Positions 34,588 through 42,446 of a stretch of DNA of 64,000 bases are shown piece by piece. The notes under the pieces were generated by a model that made no database searches, was not told the origin of the DNA, and saw nothing but the letters and a program-made list of their open reading frames with translations. Every line of letters starts with the position of its first letter. Positions within the stretch are counted from its first letter, which is position 1. This DNA is from JAFTYO01 sp045611785 (GTDB taxonomy: Bacteria > Pseudomonadota > Alphaproteobacteria > RF32 > CAG-239): positions 1-64,000 of the forward strand of contig JAZKXV010000023.1 of assembly GCA_045611785.1 (NCBI GenBank), given 5' to 3'. The position numbers and the translations under genes were made by a program.

Positions 34588-35397
34588 TTAATACTTGAGG
34601 TTGTTAACACGATATCTCTTGATACCGAAGTTAAAACCCGCGTGAATATACACCAGACCATGTCTGTGTGTATCGTTCACGAAAGTTGTAGGTTGGTGTT
34701 TATACCCTCCTCTAATGATGAGAGCATTTCCAGTACGATGAATTTGCCATCTGTACTCGATACCACCGCCATAGGTTAATCCGGAGCCATTGTGGACTAA
34801 CGGGGTATTGTTCATCTGAGCAATCGCCTTACGGTGCTTGCCGAACAAATAACCACCCTGTCCAAACACATTAATTATGTGCTCTGACTGGCCAAGATTT
34901 AACAGGTTGACGTGAAACGTTGCATCAGCAGCGTATGACACATACTTCTTTCCGGCATCTATTGCCTCAGAATTATACTGTCTATACAATGCTGAAGCAC
35001 CAACACCGAATGACACATAGCGCCAATCGTATCGGTATCTCAAACCAACCTCCGGAGTAATAAACAGTCCTGAATTTACGGCATTATCCATAAATCCAGC
35101 ACCTGCATAAAGCTCCAAACCATGTCCGAAGGCTTCTGCACCCTTACCACCGAGCTTTGTCACGATAGTTGTGTCACCTTTTGTAACACGGCGCTCAACA
35201 TCAACCGACTGGTAAGCCGGAAGATTATTAAGCTTCTTTGACAAATACATCGATGTGGTTGTAGATGGTTGGTCGGCCGGGATAAAGTAGCCCTGCTTTC
35301 CGTTTACTTCTACAATTTCTACATCAACTCTCTTTTGAGCGAATACGTTTGTAACGCTCAATACTGCGATAATCGCAGCTAACAACATCTTTTTCAT
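34588..35397 (-). CDS. Predicted outer-membrane beta-barrel protein, Bacteroidales-like
   Basis: 269 aa with signal peptide (MKKMLLAAIIAVLSVTNVFA|Q) and a C-terminal half of amphipathic beta-strands (ITPEVGLRYRYDWRYVSFGVG, YGGGIEYRWQI), ending in a GFNFGI-type strand. The N-terminal 90 residues (VDVEIVEVNGKQGYFIPADQPS) are a soluble domain. It has no SD and a higher G+C than its surroundings (52 percent in 35101-35160). It forms a two-gene unit with the lipoprotein upstream. Features fit genes of Bacteroidales; exact family not recognised. Confidence 0.65.
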   Translation of the reverse strand: MKKMLLAAIIAVLSVTNVFAQKRVDVEIVEVNGKQGYFIPADQPSTTTSMYLSKKLNNLPAYQSVDVERRVTKGDTTIVTKLGGKGAEAFGHGLELYAGAGFMDNAVNSGLFITPEVGLRYRYDWRYVSFGVGASALYRQYNSEAIDAGKKYVSYAADATFHVNLLNLGQSEHIINVFGQGGYLFGKHRKAIAQMNNTPLVHNGSGLTYGGGIEYRWQIHRTGNALIIRGGYKHQPTTFVNDTHRHGLVYIHAGFNFGIKRYRVNNLKY

Positions 35398-35421
35398 ATG
35401 CTTTTATAAATTTGTTTAATA

Positions 35422-36081
35422 CTAACGGAGCTCAAAAACTTGCTCTCCATTTACAAAAATAAAAAATTGGTTGTTTTCAACCACAACGTCATACTGACTG
35501 ACATGCGTTGAAAAACCACCCTCGTGAGTGTTCTGCCAGTCCCAGCTGACAGATTCTAGTGTTGTAAAACGAAGATTTCGTTTACAAACACCATCGACCA
35601 GATACTCTAGTCGATCTTCCGAATCTACTGCCCTGGCAGGTTGCCATTTACCATCTTTGTAAACACCACTATCACAACCTTCGAAGTTTCCCTCAATAAA
35701 GTTGGCATTTATGATAGCTTCCTCGGAAGGAATTTGAGTGTCTCGTGAAAACGGAACTAGCGCTGCACCCTTTGATGTTACAACCACAAGAATCTTTTTA
35801 TCGACTCTGTTACTTGTTTCATCATCTGCTGGGATTGCGCTAACATTTGCCTCTATAATCTCTCCCCACTCTGCAGGAATTTTGGTCTCTGAGACTGGAG
35901 GAAAATCTGTTGGGGCATCATCAATAGGCTGTTCTTCATCTGTTACATCTGACGAATCATCATCTGTTTCATTTGCTGTAAACACCTCTGACTCAATAGG
36001 CTCAAAGCCAATGAATGTGTCTTTTTCGCATGAAGTAAGACACATAAGCGCAATAGCGCAGATTGTTGTAAGCTTTCTCAT
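35422..36081 (-). CDS. Predicted surface/periplasmic lipoprotein, Bacteroidales-like
   Basis: 219 aa with lipobox LTSC after MRKLTTICAIALMC. The mature N-terminus is acidic (DETDDDSSDVTDEEQ), a feature of Bacteroidetes lipoproteins sent to the surface. The body is beta-rich and ends ...NNQFFIFVNGEQVFELR. It has no SD before ATG (leader ...TACGTACAATATA), unlike the native neighbours. Likely the first gene of a pair with the barrel protein, perhaps forming a lipoprotein-barrel complex. Function unknown. Confidence 0.65.
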   Translation of the reverse strand: MRKLTTICAIALMCLTSCEKDTFIGFEPIESEVFTANETDDDSSDVTDEEQPIDDAPTDFPPVSETKIPAEWGEIIEANVSAIPADDETSNRVDKKILVVVTSKGAALVPFSRDTQIPSEEAIINANFIEGNFEGCDSGVYKDGKWQPARAVDSEDRLEYLVDGVCKRNLRFTTLESVSWDWQNTHEGGFSTHVSQYDVVVENNQFFIFVNGEQVFELR

Positions 36082-36299
36082 TATATTGTACGTATTAAAT
36101 TTCTAAAATTAATAAGGCATGAAAAAAACTTTTCAATAATTGTCATAATATCAAACACAAACCTTATTTTATCAATTGTAATTTAACATAAAAACGTTTT
36201 TTTTACAAGCAAAAAAACAATATTAGACAAATATTTATAATTAAAAGAAATAAAACAGCTCTAAAAACTAACAAAACATAAAAAAAGTAAAAAAAAAGC

Positions 36300-36351
36300 T
36301 TGTATCTAAACATGATATTTTTTAATGTTATTGCAACAAAATAACATTAAA
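36300..36351 (+). promoter_or_regulatory. trcR promoter with a 12-bp inverted repeat over the -10
   Basis: TTGTAT (36300-36305), 17-nt spacer, TAATGT (36323-36328). A perfect inverted repeat TTTAATGTTATT-N7-AATAACATTAAA occupies 36321-36351 and covers the -10 box and start site. The SD (AAAGGA) and the ATG at 36367 follow. The position suggests an operator; the arms could also form a leader hairpin. Confidence 0.55.
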
Positions 36352-36366
36352 TGAAAGGATAAAGTT

Positions 36367-37029
36367 ATGACTGCACCTTTAATGCCAAAGGCAACTGCTG
36401 TATGGTTAGTTGAAAACACAACTCTTACATTCAGACAAATTGCAACTTTTTGCGAATTACATGAACTTGAAATTCAAGCAATTGCTGATGGAGATGTTGC
36501 ATATAACATTATTGGTATCAATCCAATTGCCAATGGCCAATTATCTGCAGAAGAAATTAAACGTTGTGAAGAAGATGCTTCTCAAAACTTAGTTGCAAAC
36601 GTTATGGAACGCAACGTTAAAGAACAAAACAGCAAAAACAAAAAAGTTTTATCACCTTCTCAACGCAATGATAAACCTGCAGCTATTTTATGGCTTATTA
36701 AAAATTGTCCTGAAATTGCCGATTCGCAAATTAGAAAATTAGTTGGAACAACTAATCCTACAATTGAGGCTATCAGAAACGGAAGCCACAAAGATATGGC
36801 AAATATAAGAGCTAAAAACCCTGTAGCCATCGGTCTTTGCACTGACAGGGAGCTCGACACAGCTCTAAATATTGCAAGAGGAAAAATTGAAAAAGCTGCT
36901 TTAAAAGCTGAAAAAGACGCTAAGAAAAAAACTAAAAAGAAAACAGCTAAAAAAACTGCGGCAAAGAAAAAAGCTGCGGCAAAGAAAAAAGCTGCTCCTA
37001 AGAAAAAAACAGCTAAAAAAGAAAAATAA
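36367..37029 (+). CDS. trcR: TrcR/DUF1013 cell-cycle regulator with H1-like tail
   Basis: An alphaproteobacteria-specific protein. The N-terminal part (MTAPLMPKATAVWLVENTTLTFRQIA...) and the middle (KPAAILWLIKNCPEIADSQIRKLVGTT) are two DUF1013 helical units that resemble sigma-like HTH modules. Residues 175-220 are a Lys/Ala-rich tail with KK(T/A)AKK repeats, similar to histone H1-like tails, which should bind DNA non-specifically. 220 aa. Its promoter carries a long inverted repeat. It is linked by others to cell-cycle transcription (from memory); the tail length seems unusually long. Confidence 0.85.
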   Translation: MTAPLMPKATAVWLVENTTLTFRQIATFCELHELEIQAIADGDVAYNIIGINPIANGQLSAEEIKRCEEDASQNLVANVMERNVKEQNSKNKKVLSPSQRNDKPAAILWLIKNCPEIADSQIRKLVGTTNPTIEAIRNGSHKDMANIRAKNPVAIGLCTDRELDTALNIARGKIEKAALKAEKDAKKKTKKKTAKKTAAKKKAAAKKKAAPKKKTAKKEK

Positions 37030-37035
37030 TTTTTC

Positions 37036-37064
37036 AACCCCGTATTAAAAATACGGGTTTTTTA
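37036..37064 (+). terminator. Terminator of trcR
   Basis: CCCGTATT/AATACGGG stem (extended by AA/TT over a bulged C) and seven Ts, 7 nt after the trcR stop. Confidence 0.8.
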
Positions 37065-37086
37065 TGTCCAATCTATAGTTATATAT

Positions 37087-37109
37087 AAAGGCACCAAAAT
37101 GGTGCCTTT
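37087..37109 (-). terminator. Hairpin after the 37133 gene
   Basis: AAAGGCACCA/TGGTGCCTTT, 10-bp perfect stem with AAA loop. The U-tract on the minus strand is weak (TATATATA). Confidence 0.55.
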
Positions 37110-37132
37110 ATAAAACAAGATTATAAGTTCTG

Positions 37133-37654
37133 TTATATAACAACCTTATCTTCAATTGCATATATATCTTTTACTCTCCAAGAATCATTATCCGGAACCA
37201 AAACATAAATAACACGACCTTTGCACAAACCAAACCAAACACCATCACATGCGCTATCTGTATGCATTTCTATCAAATCCGCTGAAATAGGTTTGATTTT
37301 ATGAATTTTAAAACTAATTTCTGTAGGTCTCTCCAAACTTGTATCATTCATAAATATAAACTTAGGAAGTTTAGAATCTTTACACCCTTCAAATTCAGGA
37401 TCAATAGTGCATTTAACAGCAAAGTCAACAGCACAAAACATTTCGCTTTCTTCACCGCAGTCAGCATTTAACGCACCTTTATTGTATGTAAACTGTTTTT
37501 CCTCTAAAGGAACCTTTTTAGCTTCAACTTCTTGAGGAACAATTTTTTTAACTTCAACTTGCACTTGCTCTTTAGGCTGATTGTTTATAAGATAACAAAA
37601 AGCGCCACAAGCTCCAGCAACCAAAACCAAAAATATAAAAATTTTCTTTAACAT
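37133..37654 (-). CDS. Membrane-anchored periplasmic protein with four cysteines
   Basis: 173 aa. One N-terminal helix (IFIFLVLVAGACGAFCYLI) anchors it; the periplasmic part has ADCGEESEMFCAVDFAVKC and FEGCKD, four cysteines that could form two disulfides. The C-terminal half (KPISADLIEMHTDS.. CDGVWFGLCKGRVIYVLVP) is beta-rich and ends like an NTF2-like or VirB8-like strand (DSWRVKDIYAIE). Not recognised. It is 10 nt downstream of the barrel gene at 37665, so the pair is co-transcribed. Confidence 0.6.
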   Translation of the reverse strand: MLKKIFIFLVLVAGACGAFCYLINNQPKEQVQVEVKKIVPQEVEAKKVPLEEKQFTYNKGALNADCGEESEMFCAVDFAVKCTIDPEFEGCKDSKLPKFIFMNDTSLERPTEISFKIHKIKPISADLIEMHTDSACDGVWFGLCKGRVIYVLVPDNDSWRVKDIYAIEDKVVI

Positions 37655-37664
37655 ATTTTACTCC

Positions 37665-38225
37665 TTAATAAAAATGATAACGTAAGCCGATAGTGTATTC
37701 GTACAAATGGTTAACTTCTGTTATATCATTTAAATCAACATACCTAGACATTGCTCTTAAGCTAACATTTTCACTCACATTATACATTACACCTACACCG
37801 ACACGATATCCGAATGCGTTTTTAGTATTATGCTTTTCTTTATTTAACTTGTCATAAAAAACATATTCACCGCCACCAACTGAAGCAAACAAATCAAACT
37901 CGTGGTAACAACCTATCGGTAAATATGCAAAAACGTCTATTCCATATGCTCGATATGAAGTTTTAAGCTCATTATTTTCAGATATTCTTTTTGTATCAGA
38001 AGATGTCTGTTCATAAAAAACTTCTGTTCCAAAATAATTATTATATTTAGTGCCCACATTAAAATTTGCTATTTGATAATGTTGTTTAATATTTTTTGTT
38101 TTTGCATCAATATACCCATAATCAATGCCAACATACGGAATATATTCAAAATTTTCTGAAGCATTTGCATTAACAGCACAAAACAAAGCACTTACAAAAA
38201 GTCCGGCAGAAAATATTTTTTTCAT
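37665..38225 (-). CDS. OmpA/Opa-like small outer-membrane barrel protein
   Basis: 186 aa with signal peptide (MKKIFSAGLFVSALFCAVNANA) and about eight alternating beta-strands (YIPYVGIDYGYIDA, YRVGVGVMYNVSENVSLRAMSRYVD), finishing in IGLRYHFY, i.e. the aromatic C-terminal strand used by BAM. It matches the outer-membrane-protein beta-barrel class (8 strands). SD AAGGAAAAAG is present, so it looks native. Divergent from the pilin-like gene at 38358. Confidence 0.75.
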   Translation of the reverse strand: MKKIFSAGLFVSALFCAVNANASENFEYIPYVGIDYGYIDAKTKNIKQHYQIANFNVGTKYNNYFGTEVFYEQTSSDTKRISENNELKTSYRAYGIDVFAYLPIGCYHEFDLFASVGGGEYVFYDKLNKEKHNTKNAFGYRVGVGVMYNVSENVSLRAMSRYVDLNDITEVNHLYEYTIGLRYHFY

Positions 38226-38301
38226 ACTTTTTCCTTTTTAATTATTTTACAACTTTCTTAGATTAATATAACTAAAAATAAAAAATGCGCAACTTAAAAA
38301 C

Positions 38302-38329
38302 TTGTGTCTTTATATTTTTCGTGTATAAT
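38302..38329 (+). promoter_or_regulatory. Promoter of pilin-like gene
   Basis: TTGTGT (38302-38307), 16-nt spacer, TATAAT (38324-38329). The SD GGAGAG and ATG 38358 lie 20-30 nt downstream. Confidence 0.6.
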
Positions 38330-38357
38330 TACTAAATCTAAAATCTTGGAGAGTAAA

Positions 38358-38969
38358 ATGAAAACAAAATTTTCAAGTGAACAATCTGGTCGTTCTATGA
38401 TTGAGGTGCTTTGCTACATCAGTATCGGAATGGTTTTGGGCGTTTCTTTTCTCACAGCGGTTAACAGCGGATACCATCGCTTTAAATTAGGTCGCTTAAA
38501 CCAAGAATTAAGCGATTTGAAAAAAGTAATAAGCCAAAGATATGTAGTTGCAGAAAATTATAAAGATGTTAGCTTTGAGACACTTATAGAGGAAAAAATA
38601 GTCCCTCATGATTTAAAAGATGCTCGCCACGCCATGGGCGGAAGCGTAGAAATCGGTAAAGGTGATGAGAACGGAGAAACATTTTACATTAAGTTTGACA
38701 CATTAACAGCTCATGCATGTACAGAACTCGGTAACAGGTTATGGATTGTAAATGATGGTTCAGATTTAGATAAAATGGAAATTACAAAAGAGCACACATG
38801 GACTTGGCCATATTCCACTTCTGAAAGCTCTTCATCACACTCATATAAGTTGCCGGCAAAGCCACACGAAGTAGCTCAAGCATGTAATCCAAAAATATGC
38901 AAAGATGAAGAAGGTAACGAATATCCGTGTTCAGAAAATGATATCTTTATAAAATGGTATTTTAACTAG
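38358..38969 (+). CDS. Type IV pilin-like protein (prepilin)
   Basis: The start at 38358 has GGAGAG upstream. After a short charged leader (MKTKFSSEQSG) comes the prepilin-peptidase site G|RSMIEV with the Glu at +5, and a hydrophobic helix (LCYISIGMVLGVSFLTAV). The remaining 165 residues form a pilin-like globular domain with Cys pairs (HACTEL and ACNPKICKDEEGNEYPCS). Such RSM(V/I)E pilin-like proteins recur in this group of gut alphaproteobacteria. No pilus assembly gene is close. Confidence 0.78.
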   Translation: MKTKFSSEQSGRSMIEVLCYISIGMVLGVSFLTAVNSGYHRFKLGRLNQELSDLKKVISQRYVVAENYKDVSFETLIEEKIVPHDLKDARHAMGGSVEIGKGDENGETFYIKFDTLTAHACTELGNRLWIVNDGSDLDKMEITKEHTWTWPYSTSESSSSHSYKLPAKPHEVAQACNPKICKDEEGNEYPCSENDIFIKWYFN

Positions 38970-39060
38970 CTTAATTGTTATTATGTTGTCTAAATTGCTT
39001 GAAGTTATAGTGTGTTATTGTTAGCTTATTATATATAACATTTATTAAAGGAGTTTGATT

Positions 39061-39486
39061 ATGGTTAGTTCAATCATTTTACCCCCAGATTATAAACCAT
39101 CTGCTGATGAAGAATATATGTGCGATATGCATATTGAGTATTTCCGCCAAAAACTTGAAGCTTGGAAAAAATCTTTAGTAAATCAAGCAAAAGATACTCT
39201 TGATGAATTAAAGAACGGAGGATTAAACCAACCTGATGATGTAGACAGAGCATCTCTTGAAGCTGATAAATCCATTGATTTAAGAACAAAAGACAGAGCT
39301 CGCAAACTTATCAGCAAAATTAATGATGCTTTAGAACGTATCGAAGATGGCTCATATGGCTATTGTGAAGAAACCGGCGAACCTATCGGTTTACAACGTC
39401 TTGAAGCAAGACCTATTGCTACACTTTCAATTGAGGCTCAAGAACGCCACGAAAGAATGGAAAAAACTTACGACGATGAAGCTTAA
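39061..39486 (+). CDS. dksA: RNA polymerase-binding transcription factor DksA
   Basis: 141 aa from ATG 39061 (SD AAAGGAG). A coiled-coil hairpin (about 25-95) has the tip DDVDRASLEAD where DksA carries its conserved Asp pair. The C-terminal finger reads YCEETGEPIGLQRLEARPIATLS, i.e. only one of the four zinc Cys is left, which is normal for the alphaproteobacterial form. It acts in the secondary channel of RNA polymerase with ppGpp to adjust rRNA and amino-acid genes. First gene of a dksA-maf-rng-yacG run. Confidence 0.92.
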   Translation: MVSSIILPPDYKPSADEEYMCDMHIEYFRQKLEAWKKSLVNQAKDTLDELKNGGLNQPDDVDRASLEADKSIDLRTKDRARKLISKINDALERIEDGSYGYCEETGEPIGLQRLEARPIATLSIEAQERHERMEKTYDDEA

Positions 39487-39492
39487 GACAAG

Positions 39493-40068
39493 ATGAGTAA
39501 CGAAAAAGATTTTATATTAGCTTCCGGCTCTCCACAACGTTTGCGTCTGTTGGATCAAATCGGTTATAAACCTAAAATAATACATCCGGCAGACATTAAT
39601 GAAGATTGTCTGTTGCACGAAAGGCCTTTACCATATGTAAAACGTATGGCTCTTGAAAAAGCTAAGGCAGTTGCTAAAATTTATCCTAATGAAAATATTT
39701 TAGCAAGCGATACCATTGTTACTGTCGGGCTACGTATTTTACATAAATCAAAAAGCGCTGAAGAACAAACAAAAGTAATGCGTTTATTATCGGGCAGAAA
39801 CCATAAAGTAATCAGTGCTGTTTGTTTAATTGATAAAAACGGAAAAATCAGTCAACGTGTAGTTACAACTCGTATTAGCATGAAAAAACTTTCTGAAGAA
39901 GAAATTGTTGAGTATGTTAACAGCAATGAGTGGGTTGGTGTTTGCGGATATAAAATTGAAGGCTCATTGGCCGGATTTGTAAAAAATATGGTTGGTTCAT
40001 TTACAGGTGTCGTCGGACTTCCTTTATTTGAAACCAAAAATTTATTAATAGGAGCTCGAATAAAATGA
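39493..40068 (+). CDS. maf: Maf nucleoside-triphosphate pyrophosphatase
   Basis: 191 aa house-cleaning hydrolase of non-canonical NTPs. ILASGSPQRLRLLDQIG is the N-terminal substrate loop, ASDTIV holds a metal-binding Asp, and the C-terminal GYKIEG and FTGVVGLPLFET are standard. It starts 6 nt after dksA and overlaps the rng start by 4 nt. Confidence 0.93.
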   Translation: MSNEKDFILASGSPQRLRLLDQIGYKPKIIHPADINEDCLLHERPLPYVKRMALEKAKAVAKIYPNENILASDTIVTVGLRILHKSKSAEEQTKVMRLLSGRNHKVISAVCLIDKNGKISQRVVTTRISMKKLSEEEIVEYVNSNEWVGVCGYKIEGSLAGFVKNMVGSFTGVVGLPLFETKNLLIGARIK

Positions 40069-41231
40069 TAGCAGATACATTGGTTTATGAAAAAAACAAC
40101 AATAATATACGTTTAGCTGCATTGCATAAGGGAGAACTAACAGAGTTTGATTTATACAACGAAAGCAATGCTGTTGAAGGAAACATTTATTTAGGACGCA
40201 TTAAGAAAAAACTAGATCTAGCTAACGGGCACACCGGTTTTTTGGTTGATATAGGCGATGTTGAACCTGCCTTTTTAAACGCAGTCGAATTTGACTTAAA
40301 AGAAATCAGCATGAGCGAAGGACAAAGTATTGTCGTTCAAGTATCACAAGAAAAACATGCTGAAAAAGGCGCAAAAGTTGTACGCAATATACAACTTGTT
40401 GGCACAACATTGGTTTACCGTCCATTTAAAATGGGAGTTGATGTATCTTCTAAAATTGAAAATAAAGAACTTGCAAAAGAATATAAAACTGCTGTCGGCA
40501 ACAATGTTACCGGTCAGGAGGGGTGGGCTATTCGTACTGCCGCTGTTGAATTTAGCATTGATGATATGCTAGAAGAAATGGTTAAACTCCGCAACATGTA
40601 CGAAAACATCAGAATAAAAGCAAGAAATGCGACTGCACCTGCTTTATTATATGTTCGTGAAAACCCATTATATGAATACATTCGTCGCTATAAAGATACT
40701 TTGTGCACTGTGGTAGTAAACAACCATAATTTATTAAATGAACTTGAAAACATATTAGGCGATGATATGGCTCAATATAATGCTAAGCCTTTTGCAGAAT
40801 ATGGCATTGAAGAACAGCTTATTGACGCTCTCAACAGAACCGTAAAACTAAAAAGCGGAGGAAGTATTCATATTGAACAAACAAGAGCTTGCGTTACAAT
40901 CGATGTTGATACTGCAGATTTGAAATCTGGCGGCAATGTATCTAGAGCTAATGATGAAGCAGCTGTTGAAATTGCAAAACAAATAAGAATTAAAAATCTA
41001 TCAGGTAAAATCATTATTGATTTTGCAGGCTCTTCTGAATATAGGTTCATGAAATCTGTAATTGATATTTTGCAAACAGAGCTTGCTGATGATCCTTGTC
41101 GCGCAAGAGTATTAGGTTTGAGCAAGGCCGGAAATATTGAAATTTTACGTCAGCGCAGAAGACCGTCTCTTCTTGATTTATATACTCAAGAATGTTCTGC
41201 TTGTCAGGGATCCGGCAGGGTAGAAAAATAA
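40065..41231 (+). CDS. rng: Ribonuclease E/G family protein (RNase G-like)
   Basis: 388 aa, the short form that lacks the scaffold domain of RNase E. An S1-like N-terminal region (NIYLGRIKKKLDLANGHTGFLVDIG) is followed by the RNase H-like/DNase I-like catalytic core with SIHIEQTRACVTIDVDTADLKSG (metal Asp) and the Zn-link CSACQGSGR at the very end. It processes rRNA 5' ends and mRNAs. The maf-rng-yacG order is classic for alphaproteobacteria. Confidence 0.9.
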   Translation: MIADTLVYEKNNNNIRLAALHKGELTEFDLYNESNAVEGNIYLGRIKKKLDLANGHTGFLVDIGDVEPAFLNAVEFDLKEISMSEGQSIVVQVSQEKHAEKGAKVVRNIQLVGTTLVYRPFKMGVDVSSKIENKELAKEYKTAVGNNVTGQEGWAIRTAAVEFSIDDMLEEMVKLRNMYENIRIKARNATAPALLYVRENPLYEYIRRYKDTLCTVVVNNHNLLNELENILGDDMAQYNAKPFAEYGIEEQLIDALNRTVKLKSGGSIHIEQTRACVTIDVDTADLKSGGNVSRANDEAAVEIAKQIRIKNLSGKIIIDFAGSSEYRFMKSVIDILQTELADDPCRARVLGLSKAGNIEILRQRRRPSLLDLYTQECSACQGSGRVEK

Positions 41232-41428
41232 TGACAAAGATGCATAAATGCCCAATATGTTCTTGTTTAACCGATAATGAGAAATATCGTCCTTTTTGCT
41301 CTAAACGATGTGCTGATATAGATTTAGGAAATTGGTTTAACGGCACATATTCTGTTCCTGTTCAAGAGCTTGATGAAGCAGATTATGAAGAGCTAGAAAA
41401 AGAACTAACAAAAGAAACAGACATTTAA
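41231..41428 (+). CDS. yacG: DNA gyrase inhibitor YacG
   Basis: The start overlaps the rng stop (TAATG) and gives 65 aa. The zinc-finger residues are CPIC and FCSKRC with the family DLGNWFNG segment, then an acidic tail. It binds GyrB and inhibits the enzyme. Very small but well matched. Confidence 0.9.
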   Translation: MTKMHKCPICSCLTDNEKYRPFCSKRCADIDLGNWFNGTYSVPVQELDEADYEELEKELTKETDI

Positions 41429-41440
41429 GCAAACAAAATA

Positions 41441-41470
41441 AAAAAGGAAGATAAAACATCTTCCTTTTTT
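41441..41470. terminator. Bidirectional terminator between yacG and patatin
   Basis: AAAAAGGAAGAT/ATCTTCCTTTTT, 12-bp stem with AAAAC loop. A-run on the left and T-run on the right serve both converging genes. Confidence 0.85.
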
Positions 41471-41472
41471 AT

Positions 41473-42318
41473 TTATTTAAGAAATTCTTTTACTTGTTCT
41501 AATGCATTAAGAGCATCTTGTCGCCCAAGTTCATACATTTGTTTTACAATGTCTATATTTCTTTCCATTCGTTTGATTTTGATAACTTTACTAGGCCTGA
41601 TAACAAGTAGTCTTTTATTTTCTTCCATATCTTTGATATATTTCATTGTTTGGTTATACTCTTCATGTCGATTTTTAATTGTATTAATGAAATTTGGAAA
41701 CTTACGATATAAAAACTTTGCCAACCACAACAATGAAAATGGCTTTTTGATATATCCATCTTGACGTGTTAAAACCACAATGTTTTTTGTATAGCCCAAA
41801 TCAAATGCTGCTTTAAGGGGAACACTATCTGATACTCCTCCATCAAGATAACATTTATTATCTAACTCAACAATTTGTGATAGTATCGGAAGTGATGCAG
41901 ATGCCCTTAAATAATTTATATAATGCTGTCTTAAATCAGGACAATGAATATGTTCAGCTTTTCCGGTTTCAACATTAGTGCATGTTACGTAAAATTTAAT
42001 TTTTGAATTTTCAAAAGTTTTATGATCAAATGGATCAAGTTTTTCAGGAAGTTCATGATAAGCAAAATCTGTATCAACCACATTACCTGTTTTAAGAAAA
42101 GATTTAAAACTCATAAATCTGTAATCATCATTATAATTTATGTTATAACGAATGCTTCTACCATGCTGTTTTGCGACATATGAACATCCGTGGATAGCAC
42201 CGGCCGATACGCCTACCACAGCATCTGTAAAAATATTGTGTTCTAAAAAAACATCTAAAACACCGGCAGTATATATCCCCCTTTTTGCTCCACCTTCTAA
42301 AACTAAACAACTTTGCAT
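41473..42318 (-). CDS. Patatin-like phospholipase (RssA family)
   Basis: 281-aa lipid acyl hydrolase with the catalytic dyad. GGAKRGIYTAGVLD is the oxyanion glycine loop, GVSAGA the nucleophile Ser (GxSxG) and DGGVSDSVPL the catalytic Asp. It has no signal peptide, so a cytosolic or inner-membrane-associated enzyme is likely. Close to the YjjU/RssA subgroup; secreted effectors of this fold exist but no secretion signal is visible here. Confidence 0.88.
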   Translation of the reverse strand: MQSCLVLEGGAKRGIYTAGVLDVFLEHNIFTDAVVGVSAGAIHGCSYVAKQHGRSIRYNINYNDDYRFMSFKSFLKTGNVVDTDFAYHELPEKLDPFDHKTFENSKIKFYVTCTNVETGKAEHIHCPDLRQHYINYLRASASLPILSQIVELDNKCYLDGGVSDSVPLKAAFDLGYTKNIVVLTRQDGYIKKPFSLLWLAKFLYRKFPNFINTIKNRHEEYNQTMKYIKDMEENKRLLVIRPSKVIKIKRMERNIDIVKQMYELGRQDALNALEQVKEFLK

Positions 42319-42397
42319 ACTTTTTTCCTCATTTTAATTTTGCATAAATATAAAATTTATTATTAAGTGGTGCAAGTTTTATTTATAGCCTACAAAA

Positions 42398-42438
42398 AAA
42401 ATCTCCTCTTTACGGCATAAAACCGAACAAGGAGATTT
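42398..42438 (-). terminator. Terminator of the CDF gene
   Basis: AAATCTCC/GGAGATTT arms with an inner CGG/CCG and an A-run on the left, which reads as a U-tract on the minus strand. Confidence 0.6.
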
Positions 42439-42446
42439 AATTGATG

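Noticed and set aside
39361..39450. DksA missing three zinc cysteines as a sign of degeneration
   Set aside because: The CEETG..TLS form is usual in alphaproteobacterial DksA, so it is not a loss event here.
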